In this document: piece after piece, positions 11,120 through 24,150 of the stretch | How the letters are laid out: every line of letters starts with the position of its first letter | Position numbering within the stretch: position 1 is the first letter of the stretch | Assembly (NCBI GenBank): GCA_947579605.1 | Contig: OX388305.1 | Coordinates: 30,951,542 to 31,015,541, forward strand | Source of the DNA: Athripsodes cinereus | Taxonomy: Eukaryota; Arthropoda; Insecta; Trichoptera; Leptoceridae | Length of the DNA stretch: 64,000 nucleotides | Reading direction: 5' to 3' | Program-made: the position numbers and the translations under genes | Notes under the pieces: model-generated | Told to the model about the DNA's origin: nothing | Databases searched by the model: none | The model's input: only the letters and a program-made list of their open reading frames with translations

Positions 11120-14100
11120 TTATAATTAATAAAATAATATGAATTTCATAGAACCCAAGTGTGTAAAATATATAATATATTATGATTTACCCATTATTAC
11201 CATAGCACGAGTTTATTATTTAACATTTGAAAATTATTTAATGTACAAATTGTGTTCATTGCTTTGGTCATAAATAAAGTCATTATTATCTAGTTGTTTT
11301 ACAAGAAAACAATATCTTGAAAAATATTTTATTAACCAATAATACCTATTAGAAAAATAATATTCCTTATACTTAATACATTTTTTTCAGCGGCCACACA
11401 GAATAATGTACGTATAATGGTATTTTGTTATGTGCTGGATATTTATATTTAATTGACTGCCTATGAAATGAGGTATAAATGGTGATAAATTAATATTTTA
11501 TTATCGCCATTCATATGAAAATATTGTATTATTTGTATAACTTGTATTATTATTATTGAGAATATTCATAACATTTGCATAAGTCTATAAATATTGTATG
11601 GTAGCGATTAACTTAATTTTAGATTCCAATAAAATGTATTGTGAGGTGTCAACGATGAAATCATTCCTACTTTTATCATAAATATGTAACATGGGCTGGG
11701 ATTACCAACGATTTTCTACGATATTTATTAATTATGATATCCGTGCTGAATAATTTAATAAAATATTACATATTTTCGAGTTGTCTGATATCGATATAGC
11801 TGATTTGTCACCGAAATTTGTTGTACACAAAATATTTATACATAAATTCAAAATATTTATTTTAAAAGCTTTTGACAAAACAACATCTTTTTTCAATGTG
11901 GTTGTTATTACACAACAATTTTTACTTCGGCATTAACCTTATAGATAATAGAAATATTAATCATTGGTTTTAAGTATGATCTAGTTTTCAATGAAGCGTT
12001 TGGTAAGAAAAATATTTTTTCTTCTATCTACAAAATAAAAACAATAATCAGTCTGTTATACTATTCATACATTTTTCAAAGATGATTCAAGGTTTTTAAT
12101 AAACTTTAATACCTATACCCCGAACTTCTTAGTTACTATCTTATATGATTATACCCGTAAAGAGAATAAGCATCGAGATCCAAAGCTCAGATCTTTCTAT
12201 ATTGTATAAATTTTACTCTAAGCTGAAAACAATAGTACATAAAAATATCACAATGATTTTTAAAAAATATCAAATGTTTCTACGCATCCATCTCTTCACA
12301 GCATCTCCTACAAACGAGCTAGCCTACGAACTTACTGCATGCAATGAAGCAATTTGGAATGGCTGGAAGAAATCACATATGCGATAAACCCCACTCTCTG
12401 TAGAAATTTAGTATTATACTTCAAATTTGGATACCAGTAAAATTTAATTAATCATTTATTTTGCTTTTCTGTGTCTTTAAAAGACATTCATAATTTGTGC
12501 ATACTTCACCGCTGAATTGAAAGATGTTAAATGTTTTAAATCTTATCATAAATTGATTAAACACGAACAACAAATCTCTAGGACTGGGATCAAATAAATT
12601 TATTATTACTTTGAATAATAAAATTATCAACCATTGCGTTGGCTCAGCGTCAATCAATAAAATAAATGTTTTTATTAATACCTGAATACTCATACTCCTA
12701 CTTATTGTCATTATGTTATAGTAGATACATTCTGAGTATAATAATAATATTATGTGACATTGATATCTTGTAAGAGAAATTACTTAAATTTATAGCACCG
12801 TTTAGTGATATATACAGCCACATTTGTTTATTGTAAATTTATTTTATAGACAGAACATTCTAAAACGTATAAATTAATTTTTGAATTAAAAGGGTATGGT
12901 AAAATCAAATAAATATCTCATTCACAAAATAAATCATGTTTTTATATTCAAAATATATTTTATCAAAGTCGTCATTCACCTCGCAGAACATGGAGAGGAA
13001 TCGACGAAACGAACCTCTTCAATTCGGAATGATTCGGTATCAATTGAATCACTCTTTTCAAACACAGGGATCAGAGATGGTCTCACCAAATTCAAACTAT
13101 AAATAAAACATACTTATAATATTCACAAAATAAAGTTTCAAATATTTTTTTATTCAATATTATTTTACTGAGTTTAGATTATTACGCACGTATTTTTTTT
13201 TATTAATTATTAAGTACAAGTTTCAAAAAAAAATATATATATTTGACATGACAAAAATTCTTAAAAAGTTTTTATACATTTTCGCTAATTTTAAAATTTT
13301 TGTTCTTCGGTGTTCGCGGGTTTGCAGCCGTCCATGTGTTAGATTTTCGACAAGCTTGCAAAAGAACAGAAGATGTAAGAATAGAAAAGACAAGTTAAAA
13401 TCCTTGAAGTGACCCCAGCCAGCTGGTTGAAACGCAGGGTGCATATCTTACAGAGACGCAGCTGCAAATCCATAAACAAAGAAGAACAATTAATCTATCA
13501 CGAATTCTTGTTTGTCTTTCATTTTCATTGAAAATAAACCTCTTTATTTCTGTGATTTTATTTGACTTATTTTAATTTTTAACATTGACTCACGAAGTCT
13601 TACAATGATAATTTTTCATTGAAACTATAAAATGTATAAGTAAAGCTATCTATGTCGTTAAAATCAATATTCAAAATAATTACAACTTATGTTATAGGTA
13701 AATCAATAAATATGAATACACACACAATTATTCTTACATAGTTTTTACCTCCGGCTTTGAGGTGATTGTATTTTATGTCATATCAATGGCAATATGTAGT
13801 CATTAATGATAAAAGAAATTGATTTTTAAATTTTTATTATTTTGCTTTATCTTATCTTTACGAAATAGATAAAAACTCTACTTATTATTTTTTTATATTG
13901 TATATAAATATTGTTCACGAGAATAAAACCTTATTAAATGTGGCAACTTATCTTGTTATTCGTAAAATAAACTAAAAATAAGTCATTCTAAACGCTAGAA
14001 CGTGACTAAGATAAGTTCATAAGTTTTATATTACTAAATATATAGATGCATTGGAAATGTATGAAAACTGACAACGCTTTCCAACTGAAGCGCGTTTCTA

Positions 14101-14756
14101 TAAACATATTGAATTTCAGAAAAAGATTGAAGAAAAAGATGCAGATTTGATGATAGTTTGTAGGTTGCTTAAATGGTAGGTTTTAAGTTTCAGAGAAAAG
14201 TTGTTAGGTGTAGGTATTATATAAGAGTGTGTTGTTTGGTACAGGATTGAGGTAATTAATGAATGTAGATTAGTCCAGCATAATAAAACACTTTTCGTTT
14301 AGATCCTGTCTTGTAACAGGGTATAGAGTCATCAGTAAAAGGTCAACCGTTAAGGATCATCCATTAGGGTCGGAACTGCGGGATGAGAACACTTTCCAAA
14401 ACGTTTAGCATCGCGTTTAGCAATACATACATAATTATACATTGTACAGAGACAACGCGGATCGGGTTAATGCTTGGAAAAGGTTTGCTCTTAATTAATG
14501 TTTTACACACATTTTACAAGCACCTTGTTAAACAGATTACAGGCACTTAGAATAATATAAGTATCAACTACCTATCTACTAGTTACATTATTACATAGCT
14601 ATCATACTTATGATTTTCCTACAAAGTAAGTGATTTGATCGAATCTTTTAACTATTCATGTGAAAGGATAAAACAATGTTGTATACATTTATTTAATAAA
14701 TCATGCATTACTTAATATGGAGTTAAGATATACAACAATTGTCACTAAAACACAAA
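11120..14756. other. AT-rich spacer, no gene recognised
   Basis: About 3.6 kb with no coding frame that I trust. Frames at 12145, 12448, 12896 and 13223 are short, of AT-driven composition and carry no motif I know. No repeat family from elsewhere in the window is recognisable here. Confidence 0.5.
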
Positions 14757-14761
14757 TTATT

Positions 14762-15020
14762 CACTGAGAAAAATACTCAAAACGAATCATTGGTACGGAA
14801 CTATCAGATTAGGACCAGAGATCGTACAAACGATTCATTGGTATAAATCTATAATATTAACTCTTCGCAAACAAATCATTGGTAAATTTACCAACAACTT
14901 GTTTGCGAAGAGTTAATATTATAGTTTCGTACTAATGAATCGTTTGTACGATCTCTGGTCCTAATCTGATAGTACGTACCAATGATTCGTTGTGAAATTT
15001 CGTTAGTATTTTTCTCAGTG
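14762..15020. mobile_element. Palindromic MITE with 5-bp target duplication
   Basis: Nearly the whole 259 bases fold back. The ends are CACTGAGAAAAATACT and its complement; the inner arms carry ATCAGATTAGGACCAGAGAT and AATATTAACTCTTCGCAAAC in both orientations. TTATT flanks both sides (14757-14761 and 15021-15025). An internal motif close to CGAATCATTGGTA occurs several times in each arm. There is no coding capacity. The TSD length and ends do not fit one superfamily clearly. Confidence 0.75.
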
Positions 15021-15026
15021 TTATTT

Positions 15027-16105
15027 GAAACTTATTATTAACACAAGAAAAAGATTCATAAGCTGATATTTTTAAAAACATAAGGAGCATTTTTACTAAA
15101 ATTCTTGACATATTTAGAGAACTCAAATAGAATAATAATATTCAATGATTTATTTAAACACGTTTTTTTTTTTATTTTTAATAATATAAAAATAAAATAT
15201 AAAATTGTATTAATTGAACACTATTAAATTTCCCCATAATTAGGATTGACACCGAACGTTTTCGCCTATCCTCTTCAGGGAAACTGAAACAGAAATTATT
15301 ATTCGAAACTAAATATATTTTTATATTTTATTTTTATATAATTAATTGAAAATAGATTTCCACAGTGTAAACACAAAAACACTTTTTTATTTTAACATAT
15401 TCCATGAATTTATCATCCCATAGCGATATGATCAACTTTCCGTTTTCATAACTTCCCTATGACATATAGATACCTATATGATGAAGAAAAATCAATAATA
15501 CTAAAGAATTCTATTATTCACGACATTGTTGATTACGCTGACAAATATATAGTATAAAAAGGATATTATAGTTGAAGATAAAAAACATATTGAAACCGCT
15601 TCCAAATCAATTAGATAATATAAATTCAGCACTATCGTAGCTGTAATAGATAACTATATGTAGACATAATATATAACGTACATATTATAATGTAATGTAG
15701 GTACTGTACCTAACATAAGGCAGGTAATTTAATTAAACAAGTAAAGTGTAATTAATAATAAATTATCAAATAATCGACCGCCCGTGAAGTGGAATAACAG
15801 ATTAATCACAGCTATTTCATAAGAAATAATTAATAAGCGGTTATGTAAATTACAAACACTACATTTTTAATCGTAGGTAAATTCGAAATAACATTTCAAC
15901 TATCGAACGTGTTGAAAATTAGAAACTATTCTATAATCGGTACATACAAACTAGTACCTACTTGCTAACCTACTGCAAATATCTTACAATTGGTTTAGTG
16001 AGAGTTCATTTCTCTTTTTTTGTATACAAAAAGCAATATTTCAAATATTTATTAACCAATTCTTAATTCGCTATAATAGTAAATGTAAAAAGCAGGTGTT
16101 TACAT
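15027..16105. other. AT-rich spacer, no gene recognised
   Basis: I see only AT-rich sequence with short tandem T and A runs and a few 'gtaggtac' words. No open frame or repeat family is supported. Confidence 0.45.
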
Positions 16106-16272
16106 CTTAATTAAGACATTTTACATCTTAAATTTAGCGATGAAGATTGCCACCCATCATTAATGTCTTGATTTTTCATTGGCACGGAGAGGACAGCTTG
16201 CATGTTTATTTTATGCAGCTGGTCTGCTGGCTACCCCACTTGTGGTATATACCGTGATGGTATAGTATATTT
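16106..16272 (+). repeat. Dispersed repeat family R, copy
   Basis: It contains the family-R landmarks in order: AAGACATTTTACATCTTAAA, CACCCATCATTAATGTCTTG, GGCACGGAGAGGACAGCTTG, GCAGCTGGTCTGCTGGCTAC, CCCCACTTGTGG, and the 3' end CCGTGATGGTATAGTATA. No coding capacity. The 3' end resembles the tails of RTE-like LINE fragments elsewhere in the window. Confidence 0.7.
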
Positions 16273-16943
16273 TCATATAAAAGGGATAAGTTTAATATGT
16301 ACCTACCTTCTACTTGAAAAAACGCTAAAAATTCATACTGCAACAAAAAGAATATAACTATTATATCCAGTGCATTATATAAAAAAACATAAAAAAGTTG
16401 AATTTTTCAACAAAAATTGTAAAAATAATCCCTTCTCCACCTTCATTTTTATATAGCCCATTTATCTTATATGCAATAGATAGGTACCTAAATGTTTGTC
16501 TTTTTCAATTAGCATCATGGAACACAATAGCGTCATGCTAGGGTTGGGTTCGATTCATTCGATTTGATACTAAAACAATAACAATAAATTTGGATCGATC
16601 ATTAATTCAATAATGTATTTCGCGCTCGGTTCGCTAATTGAGTTGTTTTGTCAGCCATTTTGATTTAATTGTCTGATGGTGAACGTATTTTATGGGGATA
16701 TTCGTATCGAAATTGTATTCATAATATTTACTTAGTAAGTGTATACTTATTTAAAAAAATATATCCTTTTTTGTGACAAATCTTAATATTGTTATTATCA
16801 TTTTTCTAAAATAAGTACGATGTACGTACGTATTGTTCAATGTTTTTTTAAATAAATTTCATGATTTTTGAATAATAAAAAAAGTTAATATCTTGTCACC
16901 AACTCTGCCGATTGGTGTTACTTTTGGAAAAATCGACGTAAAA

Positions 16944-17165
16944 AAGGGGGCAGAACGAGAAGACGTTTCTGGAGAGATCATGTGGGGAGGGCGAGCTCAG
17001 ATCGAGTGGTCAGAATTGCAGCATAGATGAACACATGACAGAAAACAGACCCCCAGGAAGACCACCTAAACGCTGGAGGGACAGTTGGACATCCACCTCC
17101 CAGGAGCAGGCTCCGAGAACCACAGGACATAGTCCTAACTGAAGCAAAAGAAGAAGAAGAAGACG
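16944..17165 (+). pseudogene. C-terminal fragment of a LINE, frameshifted, with AAG-repeat tail
   Basis: Pieces of a LINE C-terminus are readable across frames: RRRFWRDHVGRASSDRVVRI, then PPGRPPKRWRDSWTS and a TEAK-like end. 'RRPPGRPPKRW' followed by an acidic, Trp-containing segment is typical of RTE-like and related LINE C-termini. The fragment ends in GAAGAAGAAGAAGA at 17151-17163, a short tandem tail. Several frameshifts make it an old pseudogene. Confidence 0.55.
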
Positions 17166-19396
17166 TTAAAAAAATTATAAATAAAATCTATTTATACGTA
17201 TGAGTAAGTTCGCTTGACAACGTTTCTCTCGAGAACTAAAAAGTAAAAGAACAGAGAATAGCAAAGTCATTTATTGAACGGTGCATTGTGAGAGATGTTT
17301 GACAGGAACCTTGCCTCAAAAATCAGTTACATCAAACATAATTAGATATTTTAAAAATTGACTTTATAAGCTAAGTCCACGTGTTGGTTTAAGCTAGCCG
17401 GCTCATCAAGCTGCTCATTGTGATCAGCGAGTGAGAGTAAAAGTTTTGATCGGAAGAGCGGATAAATAGTCTCCCGACTTCTATTTTTTTAAGTTTTTCA
17501 GTAAAGCTCTGGAGCTGAAGTCTTTAACATTTCAATTCAATTCAATTTATTCAATAAATAATATTATAAAACTAACTAAAACTATTACATGTAATTATCT
17601 TAAATTTAACAATAACAATACTTTTTTATCTTCTATCCCCAAGCAGTAATAAAGATTACTAGTATCAGGGGAATAACTAAACTATTTTACCAACTTAATC
17701 AGAATAATATGATGTTAAGTTAAGTATGTGTGTTTCTATAATATAATTCATTTATTTAACACCCAGTGATTGAGATTATTTTTCTTACTGTTTATAATTA
17801 TAAAGTCTTGACAATTTTTAATTTAATGTGATTAATAAAAATGATGAAACAACACAAATAATATTAATGTCTCCATACAAGGCGTGTCATGTTTTCTATG
17901 TACTGATAAAATAAATAGATAGTTAGCAAAATGTGAATGCATGTCTATGTGTGTGTGTGTGTGTGTATATACAAATACTTTATGTAATATTATTTATGCC
18001 ATAGGCTGGTAGAGTAAACACTTTACTTTGGAAAGATTCTAAGGCATAATACGGTACCTATGTATTTTCAAAATCGATTAGTAATGAACCAGTATTATAC
18101 GCAATAATAAATGCATGCCTAATATTAGAAAAAGAAAAAATTCGCTCTTGTTACATGTGGTGTACCCCGCTATTATATTAGTATTTTATTCTGGCCCAAA
18201 AGAGCACTATTCTTCCGTCTGCAAGGGTTCCGTCGGCTCGGGCATCCATCTTTCACAATACACCGTTCCTATAACAACGACATCAGAGCGCAGGAAATGT
18301 CGCGGGAAGAGGTGACGCGAACGCTCTGAATGGAGGAGGCTGGTTTCTGCTCTGTGCTCTCGAGAGGAGCGTTGAGGGAGATAATGATGATTATGATTCT
18401 ATTATATTTTAAAGGCCATCCTCTCATTTTCAAGAGATCGGGTGTTATATCAGTAAATTCAGACCTTTTTCATAAAAAGCATTTTATCCAAACAATTATT
18501 TATTTATACCAGAGTGTTAATGTAGAAACTAAGTAGAAACTGGTCTTCATTTTGAGTATTTTTGTGAATAAAATGACCACTCTGACATAACTTTAACGTT
18601 TTGAAGAGTAGAAAATTACAAATTGACTTTTTACTTCAATCAGCCTGTAACATAGGGCCTAATATATTCATATACGTCTAAATAAGTAACTAATTATCAT
18701 TATTTGATCTACACTCACAACAAAAACATGTAGGTATGCATGCATTTACCTATGTAGTAATGTGTTATGTTACTTATTATCTTGTATGTCCCCTTAGGAA
18801 CATGTAAAAGTATTGTATATATTTGTATTATACCAATACTAGTCCGGATCTGACCAGACAGGAGCCATCACAGCACGATATCCACACAACACCGCCAACA
18901 CTCTGCACACAGTGATAACAAATTAAAATGGAAATTAATAAAACAACATAAAAAAAAATATTGCTAATTAAGAAAGCGTTAGTGAACATTAGGTAAAAGT
19001 ATCTTGGATTTATTTCAAATGCATTAAAATGAAATGGAAAAAAATGATTTTTGACCAATATCGCTCTTTATATTTGCAGGTAATAGGTTATTTTTGTTTG
19101 TCTACAACAATGTATAAAAAACCTAAAACAAGATTTATTTCACCATATCTTAGATAATACCATATTCTTCTGATTGGTTATCATTGCATTAAGAAGGTTC
19201 ACGATTACTAAAATTGGTGACTGAAAGTGAATATTATCAAAAATTATAAATAAATCAGTAGCGGGTTGACAAGTTACAAATGTTGTCATGTACCACTTGC
19301 TAGCAGAGCCTTCGTTGGGTGACGCCATTAATACCCGATGAAATATGATAACTAGCAGGGTAGGCAAGGAACACCCCCGCAATGGTCTTTATTATA
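17166..19396. other. Spacer with a GT microsatellite and a LINE-tail-like patch
   Basis: A GT run lies at about 17947-17966. At 17525-17560 ATTCAATTCAATTTATTC resembles an antisense LINE tail. The frames at 18115-18315 and 18330-18536 include a Glu/Arg-rich patch that could be another LINE C-terminus, but this is weak. No host gene is recognised. Confidence 0.4.
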
Positions 19397-19397
19397 A

Positions 19398-19460
19398 TAT
19401 TATTATTTATTTATATGCATACATCCACGGCGTGAGCCTTTTACATGTTATATTACTCGT
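19398..19460 (-). repeat. LINE 3'-tail fragment, 'ttatttat...ggcgtgagcc' type
   Basis: TTATTTATTTA is followed by ACGGCGTGAGCCTTTTACAT. The same order recurs at about 54207-54266. It is probably a shared antisense 3' tail of one LINE family; the body is missing at both sites. Confidence 0.5.
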
Positions 19461-19707
19461 ATACACAAAACCCAAATCATAATTTTCATTCAAAACACAG
19501 TTCTTGGCACCTAAGGTTTATAATGTAGTCAGAAATTTGATGTTTGCTAATATCTCTGGAGCTACATTTTTGAAATTATTTTTTTGTTAATTCTCACCTT
19601 TTGGAAATGCCACTATCTGAAATTAAAAGTATATTTATGGAAGTGGTCTGTTGATGGGAATGATTGTTTGGAGATGTGTGTGTTTGTTTTGTCATTTTTA
19701 ACCATTG

Positions 19708-19988
19708 TTTTTTCATTGTTTTGAGCGTGACTGTGTTTGGAATCATGTCTCCCCGATACGGACTCGTCTAGCGGGAAGATACAATATATGTAATCTTTTT
19801 AATAAGAATTTATATTGTATGTAATTGCATGTAATGTTTGTTTTTTCATTGTTTTTAGAGTGACTGTGTTTCATTTTATGTGTTTGGAATCATGTCTCCC
19901 CGATACGGACTTGTGTAGCGAGAAGATACAATATATGTAATCTTTGTAATAAGAATTTATATTGTATGTAATTGCATGTAATGTTTGT
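19708..19988. repeat. Imperfect tandem duplication, two units of about 133 and 146 bases
   Basis: Both units contain TTTTTTCATTGTTTT, GAATCATGTCTCCCCGATAC, a GAAGATACAATATATGTAAT segment and ATTGCATGTAATGTTTGT. The second unit has an extra 12-14 bases (TCATTTTATGTG) and a few substitutions. No coding capacity. It may be the 3' UTR of a retroelement, since an A-rich end (ATAAAATAAAATAATAAATA) follows at 20000-20020. Confidence 0.75.
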
Positions 19989-20703
19989 AATATATACTTA
20001 AGATAAAATAAAATAATAAATAAACAATTAAAAAGTTGGTGCAAGACGAAACCAACAATTGACGAAGAACAAAATATTATTGGAAATCAAATAATAACAT
20101 TTATAAAATTAGTCAAATCAAATCATTAGAAAATTAGTTCTCTACTGTGACAGACTGTGCACAATGCACAAAACTGCGAGTGTAAAGAGAAAAAAATCGA
20201 AAGTGTGTTTATTGACCATTTTTATCATTCATTTATACCCTGTAAAAAGCATGCAAGTCGTCGAGCCAATAAAAGTTAAAGAAATTCAGGACGCATGACT
20301 TATCTCAAGCCAATCAGAAACCTCGATTGGAGAACCATGTCTACACAATGCAACATTGTGTAAAATCTAATCGGAAGAAGTGAGAAAGGTGTCCCAACGC
20401 TTACGAATTGGCTCTAGGCTGGCTTAAGTGATCACTTTCGGTGTCTATGGACAACGTTCACCAATTCCACCATTCTCACTGTCACAATTTAAGGTCCATC
20501 AATCGAGAGACGCTTTATGCAAACCTTAGAAGCAACCATTTTTTTTTTGGGATCTCATTTTTCAGATCTCAAATTGTATTGAATATCAAAATAGTATTGA
20601 ACTTATCTCAAGACTTTATTGAAACACTTTCTGAAAATCTTTCATTGAAAAATATAAGTCTTATAATAATAACATTTTATTTATAAAAAAAAACTACTAA
20701 TTA

Positions 20704-20935
20704 ACGAGCTTATTGCCTGGAGGTAGTATCTCCTTCTTCTTTCTGTGCCGTGTCAGGTTCTCCGACGTTGGCGATCACTCGGGCGAAAACCTCCCTGTTC
20801 TGTGCTGCTCTGAACAGGTCATCCACTGTCCTCATTCCGGTCCACTCTCTAATGTTGCGCAGCCAAGACATCTGCTTTCTGCCAACTACCCGTCTTCCCT
20901 CTATCTTGTTCTCCAATATAAGGTGGAGGAGACGG
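20704..20935 (-). pseudogene. 3' end of a LINE, 5'-truncated
   Basis: The - strand reads LHLILENKIEGRRVVGRKQM, then SWLRNIREWTGMRTVDDLFR and AAQNREVFARVIANVGEPDT, ending near 20710. This is the recognisable C-terminal segment of a widespread insect LINE (basic Gly-Arg-Arg stretch, WTG motif, AAxNRE motif). Everything upstream is missing and the break is abrupt. The + strand frames at 20713 and 20750 are shadows. Confidence 0.75.
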
Positions 20936-20939
20936 TACT

Positions 20940-22168
20940 ACCTAGGTAACCAAATTATAATATGTGATATTTTCCGAATACCCAAATTTACAAGACACAT
21001 AAGGCCTGTTTTTCACCAGGGATTCTGTACATTTTTTTATGTGACTTGAGTCTAAATCACCGGAATGTACAAATTATGATAAGTACCTACCATTTTATAT
21101 TAAAAAATTAATGTTAATTTTATTGTCATACAGTGTTTTGATTGTACTAGAACATGAAACTAATAAAATAAAGGAACAAGAATGTTTTACAAGATGTACG
21201 TAATAAATAAAATTATAATGTGATTGTTGGATGCAGCTACACATTGTTGTAATGCGCCCACGTGCCAGATACCGACGCATGCAGGTAGATCCCAATCACA
21301 AATGGATACTCTCATGATGCAATGTGTCAAGTCACAAAATTATAAATTGTGAGTCATATTTAATAATTCAAGTCGAAACAGATTTAATAATAATTCAAAT
21401 CAAAAATATTAAGCACCTAAAGGCAACAGATCCTCTTCAATACATATTTATCAATTCAAAACTGCACTGCTGCTAGTGTTGTCTAGACACAATGCATTGA
21501 TTATCTCATATAGTTTTCAGTTGAACGTGCCTGCCACATTGTTACCCAATACCATTCATATAATATTATATGTAGTACATAGATATTAAAACATCTGACT
21601 CCTACCTGACAATGCTACTACTAACTGATGTTTAAATTTATAAATAATAAAATGTACAAATGCGGGTGGAATTTATTCATTCTCTTATCAATACATAGTT
21701 ACTTACCTAACCAAAGACATAGTATAACTAATAAATACATTTACATCGATATCTATTAGATTTATTATCTCATCAGTACCTATAAGATTTATATTGATGA
21801 TTGTATAATATCCAATCACGTTAGACAGGTCTGTCTAATTCCATTAAACCTTCATCTGCCATGCCACCAGACGTGACGTTTATGGCACGAAGAAACCAAC
21901 TCGTATGTTCATAGAATGCATTAAGTTTACTAATGATTTCACTTGTGGGTGTTTGTATAATCTTCTTCCTTGCTTTTGTTATCGATATCTGATCCATTAT
22001 TTCAAAAATTGTCCTTTCTTTTGGCATTTAAAACTATGTTCTTGAAGAAAGAAAAAAGTGGCAGCAGGGTTTCTTTTGACACAATCTAAATACGATCTTA
22101 ATCTTGTCTTGATCTTAAACATCCGACGCGCGAAGAGACTAAAGTAAAAAAACAAACTTCCTCTACCA
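20940..22168. other. Spacer, no gene recognised
   Basis: No convincing coding frame. The 68-codon - strand frame at 21821-22027 has ordinary amino acid composition and cannot be excluded as a small exon, but I see no splice sites or family match. Confidence 0.35.
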
Positions 22169-22176
22169 CGAGATCG
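22169..22176. repeat. Left 8-bp target-site duplication of the hAT element
   Basis: CGAGATCG directly precedes the CAGTGGCG terminus and matches 25217-25224 exactly. Confidence 0.9.
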
Positions 22177-22929
22177 CAGTGGCGTAGCTAGGGGGGGGCA
22201 GGGAGGGACATATGTCCCCGGGCGCCGCTTTAGGGGGCGCCAAAATGAGTATTAAAACATTTTTTTTTAATTTCATTTTGATGTCAACAAATGTATTCCA
22301 AATACGTTTGCAAGATTGAATTTTGGAGATCCACAAATATCTTCATTACAAACCAGTTGGCAAACACGATTTAGCGCCCCCATTGAGCACTAAGGGGCGC
22401 CATTCTACTCATAAACCAAATGACACATCCACAATACAGGATTGCTGATGGCGTTTTTTTTTTTTTAACAAAAATCAGTTTGGGTTCAAATATTATTCTT
22501 CATAACTGAAAGTGGCATCTGGTTTTATCAAATTATACGGGTTGAATAATTTCGAGTCGAATATAGGATTTTACTTGAGTGCAAAGAAAATAGTATAATA
22601 CTTCACATTAGTTGAAAAGAGATAAATTTGTCATTAGATAGAAATGTAGCAAGTAAGTTGTTGTTTTAAATAATATTTGAAATCTAGCAAATTTTTCGGT
22701 GATTATATTTTATTTTACTTGCAAGAAAAAACAACATTGGAATTTTTTTCATTACTCATCACATCATCGCTGTTTTTGGATTATCATGTAAAAATTGTTA
22801 ATTTTTTTTAACAACTTTCGCATATATTTCTGAAAAAGTTTTTACTCATCATTTTTAACATTTCATTTAACCAGTCATGTTTTATAAGTATATTTTAACT
22901 TTTTATAAAATTTTAACTATACACGGCGG

Positions 22930-24150
22930 CAGATTTGCCATCCACACTTCTCAGCATTATACAACCAGTTTACCGATGAATCTAATTTTTGCAAATTATT
23001 TTGGAGCTACCCCTGTAGCTGACAAAACTAATGGTAGTATGTAGACGGACCTACATAGAATGCCAATTTTTTATATTTCTCCTGCTGGTTTTGTATTTTT
23101 TCTGCGACAGTTGTTTGAATATTATGCTTATTTGGTACAGATGTCTATTAGATACGTAATTTTAATTTGTTTATCATGTAATTCTAAATCGGGTCTATTA
23201 TGATGTATTTGTCTATCTTTTATTTTTGTTTTATCATAATAGATCCTATAATTTTGATTTTCTAACACCGGTTCCGGGTTGTATTTATAGTATGATATTA
23301 TATTTCGCGAGTTTATTAAATTATGTTTAATTGCTAAATTTTGATGTATTATTTTTCGACATGAATATGTCTATTAGTATATTCAGTTTGAGCGAGAGTA
23401 GAACAACCCGAAACTATATGTTGTATCGTTTCCGATTTGGCCAGACATTTTCTACATGAATCGTAAGTTGTATTTTGATTTTTTATAATGTATTTTTGGT
23501 ATTTTTTTTGATTTTATTACTTGTTCTTGAACAACCAGTATAAAACCCTCGGTTTTCCCATACACTTCCCCAAAGGTAAACCATCTGTTTGACGGGTATT
23601 TGTCACTTGTTTGTTATGAATCTTTATCTTTTTATTTTTATGTTGATTGTTATAATTATTATTGAAATTAGTTATATGTGTATGCTGTATTGATTTGAGA
23701 TCTATCATTCAAAAGGCTTTTGCCGTTTATTGTTTTAATAAAAAAAAAACATGAGATTGGTTGAGATCATTGAGGTGTCTAGCATGAAGTTCTTTCCTAT
23801 TTTAAGATTCTAACAAAATATTTTAATAGTTTATTCGCGTACATACTGTTTCGACATATAAATTTAATGATGTATGATTTTTGTCGGTCTGCCGGTCGGT
23901 ATAATTTTATGTAATGTAAAATTATTTTGTTTATTTTTGAAAAATATTTTAAGAGATTCAATTTGATCATTATGTAAAGAGGAAATGTTAACAACTCCTC
24001 TTCCTCCTATACTTCTAGGCAGAGTCAACCTTTTTTCCGCGGAATTTGGATGGTGATATCTTTTTCTTGTTAATTTTGTTCTTATTAATCTTTCTAGTTT
24101 ATTTAAATTGGTTTTTGACCATTATTTATAATGCCAAATGAGTATGTTGA
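22930..24150 (-). pseudogene. Decayed LINE C-terminal region with CCHC and restriction-like endonuclease motifs
   Basis: On the - strand, broken frames give in order: NLERLIRTKLTRKRYHHPNS (about 24100-24040) and LPRSIGGRGVVNISSLHND (about 24020-23960); CRKC (23446-23457) with SETIQHIVSGCSTLAQTEY; YKYNPEPVLENQNYRIYYD; HHNRPDLELHDK with TYLIDI (about 23205-23140); and a final ATGV-like stretch near 23010. The zinc-knuckle followed by a Pro-Asp...Asp pattern is the layout of the restriction-like endonuclease in R2/R4/Dong-type LINEs, distinct from the AP-endonuclease LINEs elsewhere in this window. Many stops and frameshifts show it is old. It lies wholly inside the hAT element. Confidence 0.55.

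Noticed and set aside
18225..18390. Possible LINE C-terminus (RERSEWRRLVSALCSREE across frames, ending in ATGATG repeats)
   Set aside because: Only a short Arg/Glu-rich patch in a mixed frame; similarity to RTE-like ends is too weak to call.
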